A DNA stretch of 64,000 bases from Hyphomicrobium sp. (GCA_016793445.1 JAEUME010000002.1:436501-500500), one strand, 5' to 3'. Positions 18,109 through 27,647 are shown, counted from the stretch's first letter. The notes: generated by a model from the letters alone, not told the origin. Translations and numbers: made by a program.

Positions 18109-18599
18109 GTTCTTGTTCGCTCCTTATCGAGCCGCGTGTGCGGAAAACACCCCCCCGGTGCCCGCTTGATCAGCCGCGAACGAACCCTCGATGCGCATAA
18201 GATCGCGCGCTCGAGGAAACGGACTCGGGCCGTGGTGTGAGACGCAAAAACTCGATGGAGACGCAGCTACAACATGCCTTGATGTACGCTGGAGGCCTGA
18301 CGAGGCCGCCGGGGCATGGTGGACCAACCTGATACGCCGGAGTGAGCAGCTTTAGAGCCGCCACATCTCGTGGTCCAACGAGAGGAACTTACAACATCCT
18401 GAATTCCGCCTACAAGCCGAGCGTTGCTCTTGAAGAGGGCATTGACATCCGCCAGTTGCTGGCGTGCCACATGATCGATTCGTGGCAGCCCGAATCTTAC
18501 GAGGCACCGTGCGGGTACGGTAAGTTTTCAACCGGGAAACCGCCGGGGCATCGAAGCTTCCCTTGCAATGAGGCCTGCGAGCCGATCTCGCGCATTTCA
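18109..18599. other. Long intergenic region between gcrA and argD
   Basis: About 490 bp separate the divergent gcrA start and the argD promoter region. Open frames here lack convincing ribosome sites or similarity to known proteins. I see no tRNA or familiar RNA fold. It contains GANTC sites (for example near 18221 and 18478), possible CcrM/GcrA targets, but such sites occur by chance too. Confidence 0.4.
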
Positions 18600-18628
18600 T
18601 TGACACGAGCCCGCCGCTTGCGTATCAA
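18600..18628 (+). promoter_or_regulatory. Putative sigma-70 promoter upstream of argD
   Basis: TTGACA (18600-18605), a 17-bp spacer and TATCAA (18623-18628) fit a housekeeping promoter. It points toward argD, whose preferred start codon is about 67 bp downstream. A hairpin with a T-run lies between the two. Confidence 0.5.
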
Positions 18629-18639
18629 AATGCCGCAAG

Positions 18640-18663
18640 GGCCGCCAGGATTGGCGGCCTTTT
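18640..18663 (+). terminator. Hairpin plus T-run just upstream of argD
   Basis: GGCCGCC (18640-18646) pairs perfectly with GGCGGCC (18653-18659) around a 6-base loop and is followed by TTTT and then GATTTTT. It looks like an intrinsic terminator. It lies between the TTGACA promoter and argD, so it may be an attenuator. Alternatively it ends an unseen upstream transcript. Confidence 0.6.
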
Positions 18664-18694
18664 GATTTTTGAGCAGGTGGGAAAACGAGCTCCA

Positions 18695-19954
18695 ATGTCT
18701 GGGTCCGAAGCGGCGCGCCGGAGCGCGGCTACCGTCTCCAAGGATGTCTCCAAGGATGGCCGGCCTGAGACCGCCGTGATGGGCACCTACGCCCGTCAGG
18801 ACTTGGTCTTTGTGCGAGGCGAGGGCTCCTGGCTCTATACCGGCCAGGGTGACCGCTACCTGGATTTCGGCTCCGGCGTCGCCGTTAACGCTTTGGGCCA
18901 CGCGCATCCCCGTCTGGTGGCCGCGCTAACCGCTCAAGCGGCCAAGCTGTGGCACACCTCGAACCTTTATCGCATCGAGGGGCAGGAGGCGCTGGCGGAC
19001 CGCCTGACGCGCCTGACGTTTGCCGAACGGGTCTTCTTCTGCAATTCGGGCGCGGAGGCCTGCGAGGGCGCCATCAAGGTCGCGCGGCGCTATCAATATA
19101 TATCCGGCCGGCCGGAGCGCTGGCGCATCATCACGTTTCAAGGTGCCTTTCACGGCCGCACGCTGACGACGCTGGCGGCCGGCGGCAACGAAAAGTACCT
19201 GGAAGGTTTCGGCCACAAGGCCGACGGCTTTGATCAGGTGCCGTTTTGCGATCTGGACGCCGTGCAAGCAGCCATCAGCCCCGAAACGGCCGCCATCATG
19301 ATCGAGCCCATCCAGGGTGAAGGTGGCGTGCGCTCGGCCTCCGAGCAGGACCTCAAGGCGCTACGGGAGCTTTGCGACACGCACGGGCTTCTCCTTGTCC
19401 TTGATGAAGTTCAAACCGGCGTTGGCCGCACGGGCAAATTGTTCGCGCACGAGTGGGCCGGCATTGCGCCCGACGTGATGGCGATCGCCAAAGGCCTTGG
19501 CGGCGGCTTCCCGGTTGGAGCGGTACTGGCGACGGCCGAAGCGGCTCAGGGCATGACGCCCGGCACCCATGGCTCGACCTTTGGCGGCAATCCGCTGGCG
19601 ATGGCGGTGGCGGGGACCGTTCTGGAGATCGTCTCGGAGCCCGGGTTCCTCGATGAAGTGCAGGGCACGGCCTTGCGGCTCAAGCAGAAGCTTGCAGGTC
19701 TCCGCGATCAATTTCCAGCGCTGATCGAAGCGGAGCGCGGCACGGGACTGTTGACCGGGCTGAAGCTCAACGCCAGCGTGACGCCCGCGGAGGTCGTCAA
19801 GGCTGCGAGTGCGGAACATCTCCTCTTGGTCGGTGCGGGCGATAACACCGTGCGCATCCTGCCACCCCTCAACGTCACCCATGAAGATTTATCTGAAGGC
19901 GTGGAGCGCTTGGCGCGCGCCTTCGGCCGCGTTCAAAACCACCCAAGCTCATAA
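18695..19954 (+). CDS. argD: Acetylornithine aminotransferase
   Basis: This 419-aa class III PLP aminotransferase converts N-acetylglutamate semialdehyde to N-acetylornithine in arginine synthesis; it may also serve the DAP pathway. Evidence is the cofactor loop [19 protein letters not shown], the Asp in [16 protein letters not shown], and the PLP-binding Lys266 in [13 protein letters not shown]. The ATG at 18695 adds about 28 residues before the usual family start; an internal ATG at 18779 (391 aa) is also reasonable. argF follows by 36 bp, forming an argDF unit as in other alphaproteobacteria. Confidence 0.95.
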   Translation: MSGSEAARRSAATVSKDVSKDGRPETAVMGTYARQDLVFVRGEGSWLYTGQGDRYLDFGSGVAVNALGHAHPRLVAALTAQAAKLWHTSNLYRIEGQEALADRLTRLTFAERVFFCNSGAEACEGAIKVARRYQYISGRPERWRIITFQGAFHGRTLTTLAAGGNEKYLEGFGHKADGFDQVPFCDLDAVQAAISPETAAIMIEPIQGEGGVRSASEQDLKALRELCDTHGLLLVLDEVQTGVGRTGKLFAHEWAGIAPDVMAIAKGLGGGFPVGAVLATAEAAQGMTPGTHGSTFGGNPLAMAVAGTVLEIVSEPGFLDEVQGTALRLKQKLAGLRDQFPALIEAERGTGLLTGLKLNASVTPAEVVKAASAEHLLLVGAGDNTVRILPPLNVTHEDLSEGVERLARAFGRVQNHPSS

Positions 19955-19990
19955 AACGTCGGAAACGTCCGCAAAACGGGCGCAAAAACC

Positions 19991-20923
19991 ATGGCCGCTC
20001 AGAAAAGTCCACGTCATTTCCTCGATATTTCCGCGCTCGACAGCAAGACGCTGCGACGCATTCTTGACGCCGCGCATGCCATGAAAAAAGCTGGCAAGCG
20101 CGTGCCCGCGGCACTCCGCCCGAAGGGCATCGAGAACCTCGTCCTCGTGATGATCTTCGAGAAGCCCTCCACCCGCACGCGCGTGTCGTTTGACATCGCC
20201 ATGCGCCAGCTTGGCGGCGGCGCGCTCTCGCTCAACCATACCGATCTTCAGCTGGGACGCGGCGAAAGCGTTGCCGATACCGCGCGCGTGCTGTCCCGGT
20301 ATGCCGACGGCATCATGATCCGCGCCAATTCTCACGAAACGCTGCTTGAACTTGCCCGTCACGCGACCATTCCCGTCGTCAACGGTCTCACCGACAAGAG
20401 TCATCCCTGTCAGGTCATGGCCGACGTCATGACGTTCGAAGAGCATCTGGGCGCCATCAAGGGACGCACCGTGGCCTGGATCGGCGATGGCAACAACGTC
20501 GCCATATCTTGGATGCATGCCGCGGCCCGGTTCGGCTTTTCGCTGCGCCTGGCCTGTCCCGATCAGCTCAAGCCAGAGGATGAGGCCCTTGAGTGGGTCA
20601 AAGCGCAGAAGGCCGATGTCAGCCTCTCCAACGACCCGGAGAAAGCCGTGAAGGGCGCCGACTGTGTCGTCACCGATACCTGGGTGTCGATGGGCCAGTC
20701 TGATGCCGCCAAGCGCAAGAAGATGCTCGCTGCGTTTGGTGTGGACGCCAAGCTCATGGGCAAGGCGGCCAAGGGCGCAATCTTCATGCATTGCCTTCCC
20801 GCGTATCGCGGGCTGGAGGTCAGCGAGGATGTGTTGGAGGGTCCCCAGTCGGTCGTCTGGGATGAGGCAGAAAACCGCCTGCATGCGCAGAAGGCCATTC
20901 TCGCCTGGTGTCTCGGCGCGTAG
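19991..20923 (+). CDS. argF: Ornithine carbamoyltransferase
   Basis: This 310-aa enzyme transfers the carbamoyl group to ornithine to give citrulline. The carbamoyl-phosphate motif STRTR starts at residue 60 ([13 protein letters not shown]). The HPCQ-equivalent is SHPCQVMAD. The ornithine-binding SMG appears in DTWVSMGQ, and the catalytic Cys lies in HCLPAYRG at about 267-274. Length and motifs are complete. It is the second gene of the argDF unit. Confidence 0.97.
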   Translation: MAAQKSPRHFLDISALDSKTLRRILDAAHAMKKAGKRVPAALRPKGIENLVLVMIFEKPSTRTRVSFDIAMRQLGGGALSLNHTDLQLGRGESVADTARVLSRYADGIMIRANSHETLLELARHATIPVVNGLTDKSHPCQVMADVMTFEEHLGAIKGRTVAWIGDGNNVAISWMHAAARFGFSLRLACPDQLKPEDEALEWVKAQKADVSLSNDPEKAVKGADCVVTDTWVSMGQSDAAKRKKMLAAFGVDAKLMGKAAKGAIFMHCLPAYRGLEVSEDVLEGPQSVVWDEAENRLHAQKAILAWCLGA

Positions 20924-20986
20924 GCATAAGACCATGTGCAAGCTTGTTGGATCGCAGCCGGGACCGCAATCCAACTCAGCGCGAGA

Positions 20987-21538
20987 TCAATTGCGTCCCA
21001 GCACGTCCGGGTTTTTCGTCGCAGTGGGATCAGCCGATTCCTTGGGCTTGCCCGAGACATCGTACTCGGTCCTGGAGCGCGCGCCCGCGACCTGATCGCC
21101 CGACAGAACGCACGTGTTGGAAGGATCGAGCAGCGTGAAGGCCGGATTCGGCCTATCGACGAATTCGGCGCGCGAGACTTTGCCATCGCCGTTTGTGTCG
21201 AAGTATCTCAGATCGGCGGTCGCAAACATGCGATCGACGGCAACGATGCTGGCCCACTCGGTTGAATCCACATCGCCATCGCCGTTGGCGTCCGCGCCGT
21301 TGAAAAGCTCAGCGGTGTAGGCTTTCCACTCGTCGCATGTGACCTGATTGTCGCGGTTACGGTCCCAGCTTCCGGCGGCCATCAAGAACACACGGTCGGT
21401 ATCGGAGATCGCTTTACCCGACTTAAATGGATTGATCGAACCGACGGTCGGCAGGCTGGCGCCTGAGCACGCAGCCACGGCAAGAGGCAGCACGAGCGCG
21501 GCACTGACCATAAGGATTCGTTTGTTGAGTAAAACCAT
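20987..21538 (-). CDS. EF-hand calcium-binding lipoprotein
   Basis: This 183-aa predicted lipoprotein has a basic N-terminus and hydrophobic core ending LAVAAC, with lipidated Cys24. Three canonical 12-residue EF-hand loops follow at residues 59-70 (DRNRDNQVTCDE), 83-94 (DANGDGDVDSTE) and 114-125 (DTNGDGKVSRAE). Each starts with Asp and ends with Glu. The protein should be anchored in the envelope and bind Ca2+. The partner or role is unknown. It is convergent with argF, 63 bp apart. Confidence 0.88.
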   Translation of the reverse strand: MVLLNKRILMVSAALVLPLAVAACSGASLPTVGSINPFKSGKAISDTDRVFLMAAGSWDRNRDNQVTCDEWKAYTAELFNGADANGDGDVDSTEWASIVAVDRMFATADLRYFDTNGDGKVSRAEFVDRPNPAFTLLDPSNTCVLSGDQVAGARSRTEYDVSGKPKESADPTATKNPDVLGRN

Positions 21539-21750
21539 GAGTGCAATTCCCTGCCGGCCGGCGTAGCCGCCTGAGTCTTAAACATGAGTCTTAAACCAGA
21601 CGCGTTCGTCTAGCCTTAAATTGCCGCCGGGTCGTGGCAGCCGGTAAAGCGAGTTGGGGAGATTGTAATCGGACGCAACTGTGTCGCAAAGGTGTCACAG
21701 GCCGGCGAAGGCTTGCCGGAGGCGCCGCTTTGCCGGTCCAATGCCCTTGA

Positions 21751-22911
21751 TCAGCGCTCGGCCCAGTCGGCCAGGCGCGCCATGAAGCCCATGCACTTGT
21801 CGATCTCGCTTTCCAAGATCCATTCATCCGCCGTATGGGCCTGCGCAATGTCGCCCGGGCCGCAAACGATCGAGGCGGATCCTCCATCCTGAAACAATCC
21901 GGCTTCGGTGGCGTAGGAAACGGCATGCGTCGTGTTCTGCCCGGTGAGATGGAGCGCTAATGAGGTTGCTTCGGAACCTTCCAGTGCGGCATAGGGCGGA
22001 ACGGTGTTTGCGCGCGTGATGGCGATACCTGCTTCCGGCGCAGCGCGCCTCATCTCCGGGATACATTGGGTCTCTGCAAACGTCCGCAACCGCCGCTCGA
22101 TGCCGTCAACATCGACGCCGGCCAGCGCGCGCACCTCGAAGCCGAAGCGGCAGTAGACGGGAATGATGTTGTTGGCCGTGCCGCCTTCCAGCTTGGTGAC
22201 CTGAAGCGTGGCGTAGGGCGGATCAAAGCGCTCATTCCTGGAGGTGACCTTGAGTTCGGCTTCCATACGTTCGATCTCTGAGATCAGACGGGCGCCATAG
22301 GTGATGGCATTGACGCCCAGATGCGCCATGCTGGAGTGGGCCGCCCGGCCCGACACTTCGACCTGCCAGCGCACGGGGCCCTTGTGGGCATCGACGACCT
22401 GCATGCTGGTTGGCTCGCCGACAATGACCAGACGCGGCTTTTGAAGCGTCTTGCCGAACTCGGCGATCATGGGCCGGACGCCAAGGCACCCCACTTCCTC
22501 GTCATAGGAGAACGCAAGGTGGATCGGCACCTTCAATTTGCGCGCCTTGAAGCCGGGTACACTGGCAAGCATGCAGGCGAGATAGCCCTTCATGTCGCAT
22601 GCGCCACGCCCATAGATCTTGCCGTCCTCCTGGCGCAGCGTGAAGGGATCGCTGCTCCAGGCCTGGCCATCGACGGGCACCACGTCGGTGTGTCCCGATA
22701 ACGCGACGCCTGCGGTGTGCTCGGGTCCGATGGTGGCGTAAAGGCAGGCCTTTTCGCCGCTCTCATCGACGACCCGATGGCTGCGAACGCCATGCTGAAG
22801 CAGATAGTCCTCGATAAAGGCAATGATCGCGAGGTTGCTCTTGTGGCTTGTCGTGTCGAAGGCAACGAGGCGGGTGAGCAACTCGATTGCAGTATAGTCT
22901 GGTCCCGCCAT
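21751..22911 (-). CDS. argE: Acetylornithine deacetylase
   Basis: This 386-aa M20-family metallohydrolase removes the acetyl group from N-acetylornithine. Metal-site motifs are SGHTDVVPVDG, GRGACDMKG and SYDEEVGCLG. The dimerisation domain contains RAAHSSMAHLGVNAI. The ATG at 22909-22911 follows AAGAGG and is preferred over an in-frame TTG at 22944. It is the DapE/ArgE fold; the neighbouring arginine genes and sequence details favour ArgE, while dapE is a separate gene at 27722-28897. Confidence 0.93.
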   Translation of the reverse strand: MAGPDYTAIELLTRLVAFDTTSHKSNLAIIAFIEDYLLQHGVRSHRVVDESGEKACLYATIGPEHTAGVALSGHTDVVPVDGQAWSSDPFTLRQEDGKIYGRGACDMKGYLACMLASVPGFKARKLKVPIHLAFSYDEEVGCLGVRPMIAEFGKTLQKPRLVIVGEPTSMQVVDAHKGPVRWQVEVSGRAAHSSMAHLGVNAITYGARLISEIERMEAELKVTSRNERFDPPYATLQVTKLEGGTANNIIPVYCRFGFEVRALAGVDVDGIERRLRTFAETQCIPEMRRAAPEAGIAITRANTVPPYAALEGSEATSLALHLTGQNTTHAVSYATEAGLFQDGGSASIVCGPGDIAQAHTADEWILESEIDKCMGFMARLADWAER

Positions 22912-22964
22912 CAGGCCTCTTTTTTCGGTTTGCTTGGCAGCCAAGGGCTGCCGCGGTTGCGCGG

Positions 22965-23357
22965 TCAGTTCATACTGCGCCGTGTGTAGGGACTGTCGAG
23001 CGAGAAAGCGGGAATCGCAACGTCAAAAAGCCGCCCCTCTTCGTCCTCCATCTGGTAGCTGCCGACCATGATGCCCTGCGGTGTCTTGAGCGGGCATCCC
23101 GATGTGTAGGAGAACGTGCCACCCGGTGGAATGACCGGAGTCTGCCCCACGACGCCAGGGCCGCGTACTTCCTCGGTACGTCCCCAGCCATCCGTGATAC
23201 GCCACGCGCGCGTCTTGAGCTGGACCGTCTCTTTGCTGTCGTTGGAGATTTCCACCTCATACGACCAGACGAAATGCCCTTCATCGGGCGAGGACTGCTC
23301 TTCCATGTATTGCGGCTCGACGCGAATGCGAATGCCGCGTGTTATGGCCTCGTACAT
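22965..23357 (-). CDS. apaG: ApaG protein
   Basis: This 130-aa FN3-like protein has the family motifs FVWSYEVEISND, RAWRITDGWGRTEEVRGPGVVGQTP, and FSYTSGCPLKTPQGIMVGSYQ. ApaG was linked genetically to Ap4A and Co2+/Mg2+ phenotypes, but its biochemical role is unclear. The ATG at 23355-23357 gives the standard length. An upstream in-frame TTG (23432) would add 25 residues and is less likely. It sits between argE and metZ on the same strand. Confidence 0.94.
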   Translation of the reverse strand: MYEAITRGIRIRVEPQYMEEQSSPDEGHFVWSYEVEISNDSKETVQLKTRAWRITDGWGRTEEVRGPGVVGQTPVIPPGGTFSYTSGCPLKTPQGIMVGSYQMEDEEGRLFDVAIPAFSLDSPYTRRSMN

Positions 23358-23438
23358 GTGGTCGCCCGCACTGTTGGTCTTGGCAGCCGCTGCCTTGGAT
23401 CTGCGTCGTGACAATTCTAGGTTCGCTTCCAAAGAGGT

Positions 23439-24647
23439 TCAAGATTGGCTGGAGACGGCCGCAACGGCGTTGGCAAGATCCCCGGCAAGGTCCTCGTAGG
23501 ATTCCAGGCCTACCGAAAGGCGGATCATGCCGTCCGTGATGCCCAATTGCGCCCGCGCTTCTGGACCGATCCGCTGGTGCGTCGTCGTCGCCGGATGGGT
23601 CACAAGGCTCTTGGCGTCGCCCAGATTGTTGGAAATGCAGATGAGGCGCAGCGCGTTGACGCAACGGAAGGCTCCCGCCTTGCCGCCCTCGACCTCGAAG
23701 GTGATTATCTGCCCGCCGCCCGGCATCTGCTTGGCCGCGAGCGCCGCCTGGGGATGATCGGCCCGGCCGGGATAAAGCACCTGCGTGACGCCCTTCAATT
23801 GCGCGAGAAGCTCGGCGAGCCGCGCTGCCGCCGCACATTGCGCCTTTACGCGGATTGGCAATGTCTCCAATCCCTTCAGCATGATCCAGGCATTGAACGG
23901 ACTCATGGACGGTCCGGTTTGGCGCACCCAGTCCTGCAGGTACTTGGTCACGAAGTCGTCGCTGGCCAGAACCGCGCCGCCAAGACACCGGCCCTGGCCG
24001 TCGATGTGCTTGGTCGTCGAATAGACGACGATATCTGCGCCCAGTTTCAGCGGACGCTGGAGCATGGGCGTGGCGAACACGTTGTCCACCACCGTGAGGA
24101 TGCCGTGTTTCTTGCCCAACGCGCACACCGCTTCGATGTCCACCAGTTCAAGCGTGGGGTTCGAGGGGGTTTCGAAGAAGAACATCCGGGTATTGGGCTT
24201 TACTGCCGCCTCCCAGGCGTGAAGATCGCGGCCGTCGATGAGGGTGCATTCGATGCCGAAGCGGGGGCACAGCGTCTCGACGATATAGCGGCACGAACCG
24301 AACAGGGCGCGGCCCGACACGATGTGATCGCCCGTCTTCAGATACGAGAGGATGGCAGCTGTCACCGCCGCCATGCCGGTTGCGGTTGCACGGCAGGCTT
24401 CGGCGCCTTCGAAAATGCGCAAGCGCTCTTCGAACATGGAGACGGTGGGATTGCTGAAGCGGGAATATTGAAAGCCGGGGTCTTCGTTCTTGAAGCGCGC
24501 CTCGGCCTGTTCGGCGCTGCGGTAGATATACCCCTGCGTGAGAAACATCGCTTCCGACGTCTCGCCCCACTGCGAGCGCAAAATGCCGGCATGGATCAGC
24601 TCTGTTTCAGGCTGCCAGAAGGGCTTGCTGTCTGAAGCGTTTGACAT
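23439..24647 (-). CDS. metZ: O-succinylhomoserine sulfhydrylase
   Basis: This 402-aa Cys/Met-metabolism PLP enzyme makes homocysteine directly from O-succinylhomoserine and sulfide. The PLP Lys lies in VYSTTKHIDGQGR. Other family marks are YSRFSNPTVSMFEERL, FFFETPSNPTLELVDI and TVVDNVFATP. MetZ rather than MetB is favoured by the N-terminus (ELIHAGILRSQWGETSEAMFLTQGY) and by common occurrence next to apaG and dcd in rhizobia. ATG at 24645-24647. It is divergent from the dCTP deaminase gene. Confidence 0.92.
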   Translation of the reverse strand: MSNASDSKPFWQPETELIHAGILRSQWGETSEAMFLTQGYIYRSAEQAEARFKNEDPGFQYSRFSNPTVSMFEERLRIFEGAEACRATATGMAAVTAAILSYLKTGDHIVSGRALFGSCRYIVETLCPRFGIECTLIDGRDLHAWEAAVKPNTRMFFFETPSNPTLELVDIEAVCALGKKHGILTVVDNVFATPMLQRPLKLGADIVVYSTTKHIDGQGRCLGGAVLASDDFVTKYLQDWVRQTGPSMSPFNAWIMLKGLETLPIRVKAQCAAAARLAELLAQLKGVTQVLYPGRADHPQAALAAKQMPGGGQIITFEVEGGKAGAFRCVNALRLICISNNLGDAKSLVTHPATTTHQRIGPEARAQLGITDGMIRLSVGLESYEDLAGDLANAVAAVSSQS

Positions 24648-25015
24648 CGGCGCGGAGCGTCCTTGAGCGCAATAAAAATCCCGGTCTTCCAAGCTACCCC
24701 GGCCGAGGACCGGGCGCGGGAAACCGGGCGCGCACGGCCTCTTTAGCGAGTTGTTTAACGTGGCTGCAAGCCGGCCGGCCAAAGGACCACGGAGATTTAT
24801 CGCTGGGCTTACCGGTCCGTTTCGCCTGCGTCAAGACCGCTCCCCACCGGGTGCCGGCCTGCTTCAAACTCTTGGCGTTGCCGCCGGCATCGGCTAGAGC
24901 GGGATTTCATGTCTCCAGTTGCCTTGCTTTTCTATTGGCAGGGAGGGGCACGGACAAAGGCAGGCTTGACGTGAAACCGAGCGGTAAAAAGCAGATCTCA
25001 AAAGGAACCGATGGC
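24648..25015. other. Intergenic region between metZ and the dCTP deaminase gene
   Basis: These 368 bp separate the divergent metZ and dcd starts and must hold both promoters. I could not assign -35/-10 boxes with confidence, nor any SAM-type riboswitch fold by eye. A GTG at 24971, in frame with dcd, is an alternative start that would lengthen the deaminase by 15 residues. Confidence 0.35.
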
Positions 25016-26122
25016 GTGAAGGCCGCCGCGGGCTGCGGCATCCTGCCGAGCCAGGCAATCCGCGGCCTGATCGAGTCGGGCGCCTTGAAGCTGGCCGAGC
25101 CTCTGCTCGACAATCAGCTTCAGCCCGCCAGCATCGATTTACGCCTGGGCCATGTCGCCTATCGGGTGCGCGCCTCTTTCCTGCCAGGCCCCGGCACGAC
25201 GGTGCAGTCCAAGCTCGATCACCTGCAGCTCCACACCATCTCGTTGAGCCAGGGCGCGGTGCTGGAGACGGGTTGCGTTTATATTGTGCCGTTGCTGGAG
25301 AGCCTTGCGCTGCCCTCCGACATGGCCGCGGCCGCCAATCCAAAAAGCTCCACGGGGCGCCTTGACGTATTCACGCGCGTCATTGCCGACGGCGTCGGCG
25401 CGTTCGATCAGGTGCCTGCGGGATATCACGGACCGCTCTACGCGGAGATCTGTCCGCAAACCTTTCCAATCGTGGTGCGCAAGGGCTCGCGGCTTTCGCA
25501 GATTCGTTTTCGCCTCGGGCCGGCAGGCGATACGGATGAACAGCTGATCGCGCTGCACGCCCGTGAGAAGCTGGTATTCACCGATGACGGTGGCGCCGTT
25601 GCCGACATCGCGGGCGGCATAGCCCTTTCGGTCGACCTCAAAGGCGACAAGGATGGGCTGGTGGGATTTCGCGCGCGCCGGCATACCGGCGTCGTCGATG
25701 TCGACAAGCCGGGAAGCTGCCCGGTCGGCGACTACTGGGATCCGATCTATGGGTCAGATGGGCGCCAGCAACTCATTCTGGATCCGGACCAGTTCTACAT
25801 CCTCGCCTCCAAGGAAGCGGTACACGTGCCGCCCACCCACGCCGCCGAGATGGTGCCGTTCAATCCGCTCGTCGGCGAATTCCGCGTCCATTATGCGGGG
25901 TTCATGGATCCGGGCTTTGGTCATGCTCCGGCGGGAGGACATGGATCGCGCGTGGTTCTGGAAGTGCGCTCGCACAAGGTGCCGTTCATCCTCGAGCACG
26001 GGCAGATCATCGGCCGGCTCATCTACGAGCGGATGACCCAGGTGCCGGATATCATCTATGGCCGCGACCTTGGCTCCAATTATCAGGGCCAGGGCCTGAA
26101 GCTGTCCAAACACTTCAAATAA
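25016..26122 (+). CDS. dcd: 2'-deoxycytidine 5'-triphosphate deaminase
   Basis: This 368-aa cytosolic enzyme deaminates dCTP toward dUTP for thymidylate synthesis. It is the long, internally duplicated version seen in many alphaproteobacteria, about twice the length of Escherichia coli Dcd. Motifs include CGILPSQAIRGLI, LQPASIDLRLGHVAYRVR, NPKSSTGRLDVFTRVI, and a second half with VPPTHAAEM, EFRVHYAGFMDPGFG and VLEVRSHKVPFIL. The GTG at 25016 follows AAAAGGA at good spacing; GTG 24971 is an alternative. Confidence 0.9.
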   Translation: MKAAAGCGILPSQAIRGLIESGALKLAEPLLDNQLQPASIDLRLGHVAYRVRASFLPGPGTTVQSKLDHLQLHTISLSQGAVLETGCVYIVPLLESLALPSDMAAAANPKSSTGRLDVFTRVIADGVGAFDQVPAGYHGPLYAEICPQTFPIVVRKGSRLSQIRFRLGPAGDTDEQLIALHAREKLVFTDDGGAVADIAGGIALSVDLKGDKDGLVGFRARRHTGVVDVDKPGSCPVGDYWDPIYGSDGRQQLILDPDQFYILASKEAVHVPPTHAAEMVPFNPLVGEFRVHYAGFMDPGFGHAPAGGHGSRVVLEVRSHKVPFILEHGQIIGRLIYERMTQVPDIIYGRDLGSNYQGQGLKLSKHFK

Positions 26123-26165
26123 GCCTTCATACCGGGCCGTGCTTGGGCATTTCGTGCGCTGCGCG

Positions 26166-26519
26166 CTACATTTCCAACATGGTCTTGAAGCCGCCGTAGA
26201 TCATGCGCTTGGTGTCGAAAGGCATGTTGTTCATGTCCAGCTTGAGCCTGGGATCGGACATCACCTTCTTGTTTATGGCGTCGCGCTGGGCTCGCGAAGG
26301 ATAGGTGATCCATGAAAAAACGACCGTCTCGTCATCCTTGAGTTTGACGGCGCGCGTGAAGGAGGTGAGCTTGCCCACCGGAACATCGTCGGCGACGCAC
26401 TCCACGTAGGAGAGTGCGCCATGCTCGCGCCAGATCTTGCCGGCCTTGCGGGCCAGCTTCTTGTATTCCGTGAGCTTGTCCTTGGGCACGGCGACGATGA
26501 AGCCATCAACGTAAGCCAT
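26166..26519 (-). CDS. DUF1428 family protein
   Basis: This 117-aa dimeric alpha-beta barrel-type protein begins MAYVDGFIVAVPKDKL and contains GALSYVECVADDV, VVFSWITYPSRAQRDA and MPFDTKRMIYGGFK. These match DUF1428. Structure-level relatives resemble antibiotic biosynthesis monooxygenases, but the family has no established function. It has a strong AAGGAG ribosome site before ATG 26517-26519. It is convergent with dcd. Confidence 0.92.
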   Translation of the reverse strand: MAYVDGFIVAVPKDKLTEYKKLARKAGKIWREHGALSYVECVADDVPVGKLTSFTRAVKLKDDETVVFSWITYPSRAQRDAINKKVMSDPRLKLDMNNMPFDTKRMIYGGFKTMLEM

Positions 26520-26744
26520 ACGCGCACTCCTTTTCTGATCAGGACCTTAAGTCAAAGGTGGGGGCATTGCGGCGGTCTGGCAATAGCCGGTAGGGGGATG
26601 TGGGCGGAGTGGTTGATGCTTATCAACGAAGAGATCGCGATCTGCCGATAGTCGAGACGTCATGCATGATGTAAGCAAACAACTACGCCGTCGATCTGGA
26701 ACGACGCTGTGAAATCGCCATAGCGCGATCAGGGGAGCCTACCG

Positions 26745-27155
26745 ATGCACGCCCATGGAAAATGCAAGCACCTTGTCTCCGTTGCTTTTGCTCTTGCCTT
26801 GTCAGCCGCGGCGTTGCCCGCGCGCGCCGATTCCGGTGCGGCGGCCATCGAAGCGGGCGGGCGCACCTTCATGCGCTATTGCGCCCTGTGCCACGGCTTG
26901 GATGGAACCGGGAACGGACCGCTCACAGAGTCATTGCTGACCGCACCCCCCGATCTCACGACCCTTGCCGCGCGCAACGACGGCAATTTCCCCGAGGCGC
27001 GGGTTAAGGAGATCATTGAAAAGGGCGGTCCCAAAGGCCACGGCATGATGGAGATGCTGGCCTGGGGCAAGGTGTTCAACGAGGAGGTGGGGAGCGATTC
27101 CCACAAGGTCATCGATGAACTCTCCGCCTATCTGGCAGGTCTCCAGAAGCGCTGA
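26745..27155 (+). CDS. Class I c-type cytochrome
   Basis: This 136-aa precursor has a signal peptide of about 28 residues (HLVSVAFALALSAAALPARA) and one haem-binding motif, Cys46-Ala-Leu-Cys49-His50, in MRYCALCHGLDGTGNGP. Met residues in GHGMMEMLAWG near position 100 are candidates for the sixth ligand. It should be a soluble periplasmic electron carrier. The partner is unknown. Strong GGGGAG ribosome site; a terminator-like inverted repeat follows at 27173-27212. Confidence 0.9.
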   Translation: MHAHGKCKHLVSVAFALALSAAALPARADSGAAAIEAGGRTFMRYCALCHGLDGTGNGPLTESLLTAPPDLTTLAARNDGNFPEARVKEIIEKGGPKGHGMMEMLAWGKVFNEEVGSDSHKVIDELSAYLAGLQKR

Positions 27156-27172
27156 GGCCCTGGCCTGCCCAT

Positions 27173-27212
27173 GCAAAAAGCGTGTTTTGCGGCCACAAAA
27201 CGCGGCTTTTTG
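27173..27212 (+). terminator. Inverted repeat after cytochrome c gene, probable terminator
   Basis: GCAAAAAGC at the left and GCTTTTTGC at the right close a long stem with inner GTTTTG/CAAAAC pairing. It begins 18 bp after the cytochrome stop codon. The symmetric A/T runs would allow termination in both directions. Confidence 0.7.
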
Positions 27213-27314
27213 CCCAATAGGTTCAAAAATGCCCCAGAAAACGCGAGTTTTCCGGCGCGATCTATGTATTCTCCGCTTCGTTGAATGATTCGTACCTCAA
27301 GAGGGAATACCCAC

Positions 27315-27623
27315 ATGGCAAAGGCTCCTGCCGCACCGGCGAAAGTCGACACGATCACTCTCAAGCACATCGCGGCCACGCTTGCCGAGCAGTATGAAAT
27401 GCCCAAGAAGCAGGCTGTTGCGATGCTCGAGGACATGGTTTCGCAAATTGCGAAAAGCCTGAAGAAGGGCGCTCGCATTCGCGTCGCTGGTCTCGGCGTT
27501 CTTCAGGTTCGCAAGCGCCCCGCCCGCATGGGCCGCAACCCGGCTACGGGTGAAGCGATCAAGATCAAGGCGTCCAAGAAGATCGCCTTCCGCGCCGCCA
27601 AGGAACTCAAAGAGTCGATCTAG
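27315..27623 (+). CDS. HU-family DNA-binding protein
   Basis: This 102-aa histone-like protein has TLKHIAATLAEQYEMPKKQAVAMLEDM, then GARIRVAGLGVLQVRKRPARMGRNPATGEAIKI and KKIAFRAAKELKES. The GRNPATGE arm is the DNA-bending beta ribbon of the HU/IHF fold. The N-terminus carries an extra Ala/Pro-Lys stretch of about 14 residues. The ATG at 27315 follows AGAGGGA; an in-frame start 30 bases earlier is less likely. A strong intrinsic terminator follows. Confidence 0.95.
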   Translation: MAKAPAAPAKVDTITLKHIAATLAEQYEMPKKQAVAMLEDMVSQIAKSLKKGARIRVAGLGVLQVRKRPARMGRNPATGEAIKIKASKKIAFRAAKELKESI

Positions 27624-27647
27624 TCCATCGCTCTTGCAGCATTGAAG

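Noticed and set aside
18342..18665. 107-codon plus-strand frame upstream of argD
   Set aside because: No ribosome site, no similarity, and it runs through the promoter and hairpin just before argD.
18630..18665. 11-codon frame across the argD-leader hairpin as a leader peptide
   Set aside because: It contains no Arg codon, so it does not support arginine attenuation, and it starts only 2 bp after the -10 box, too close to serve.
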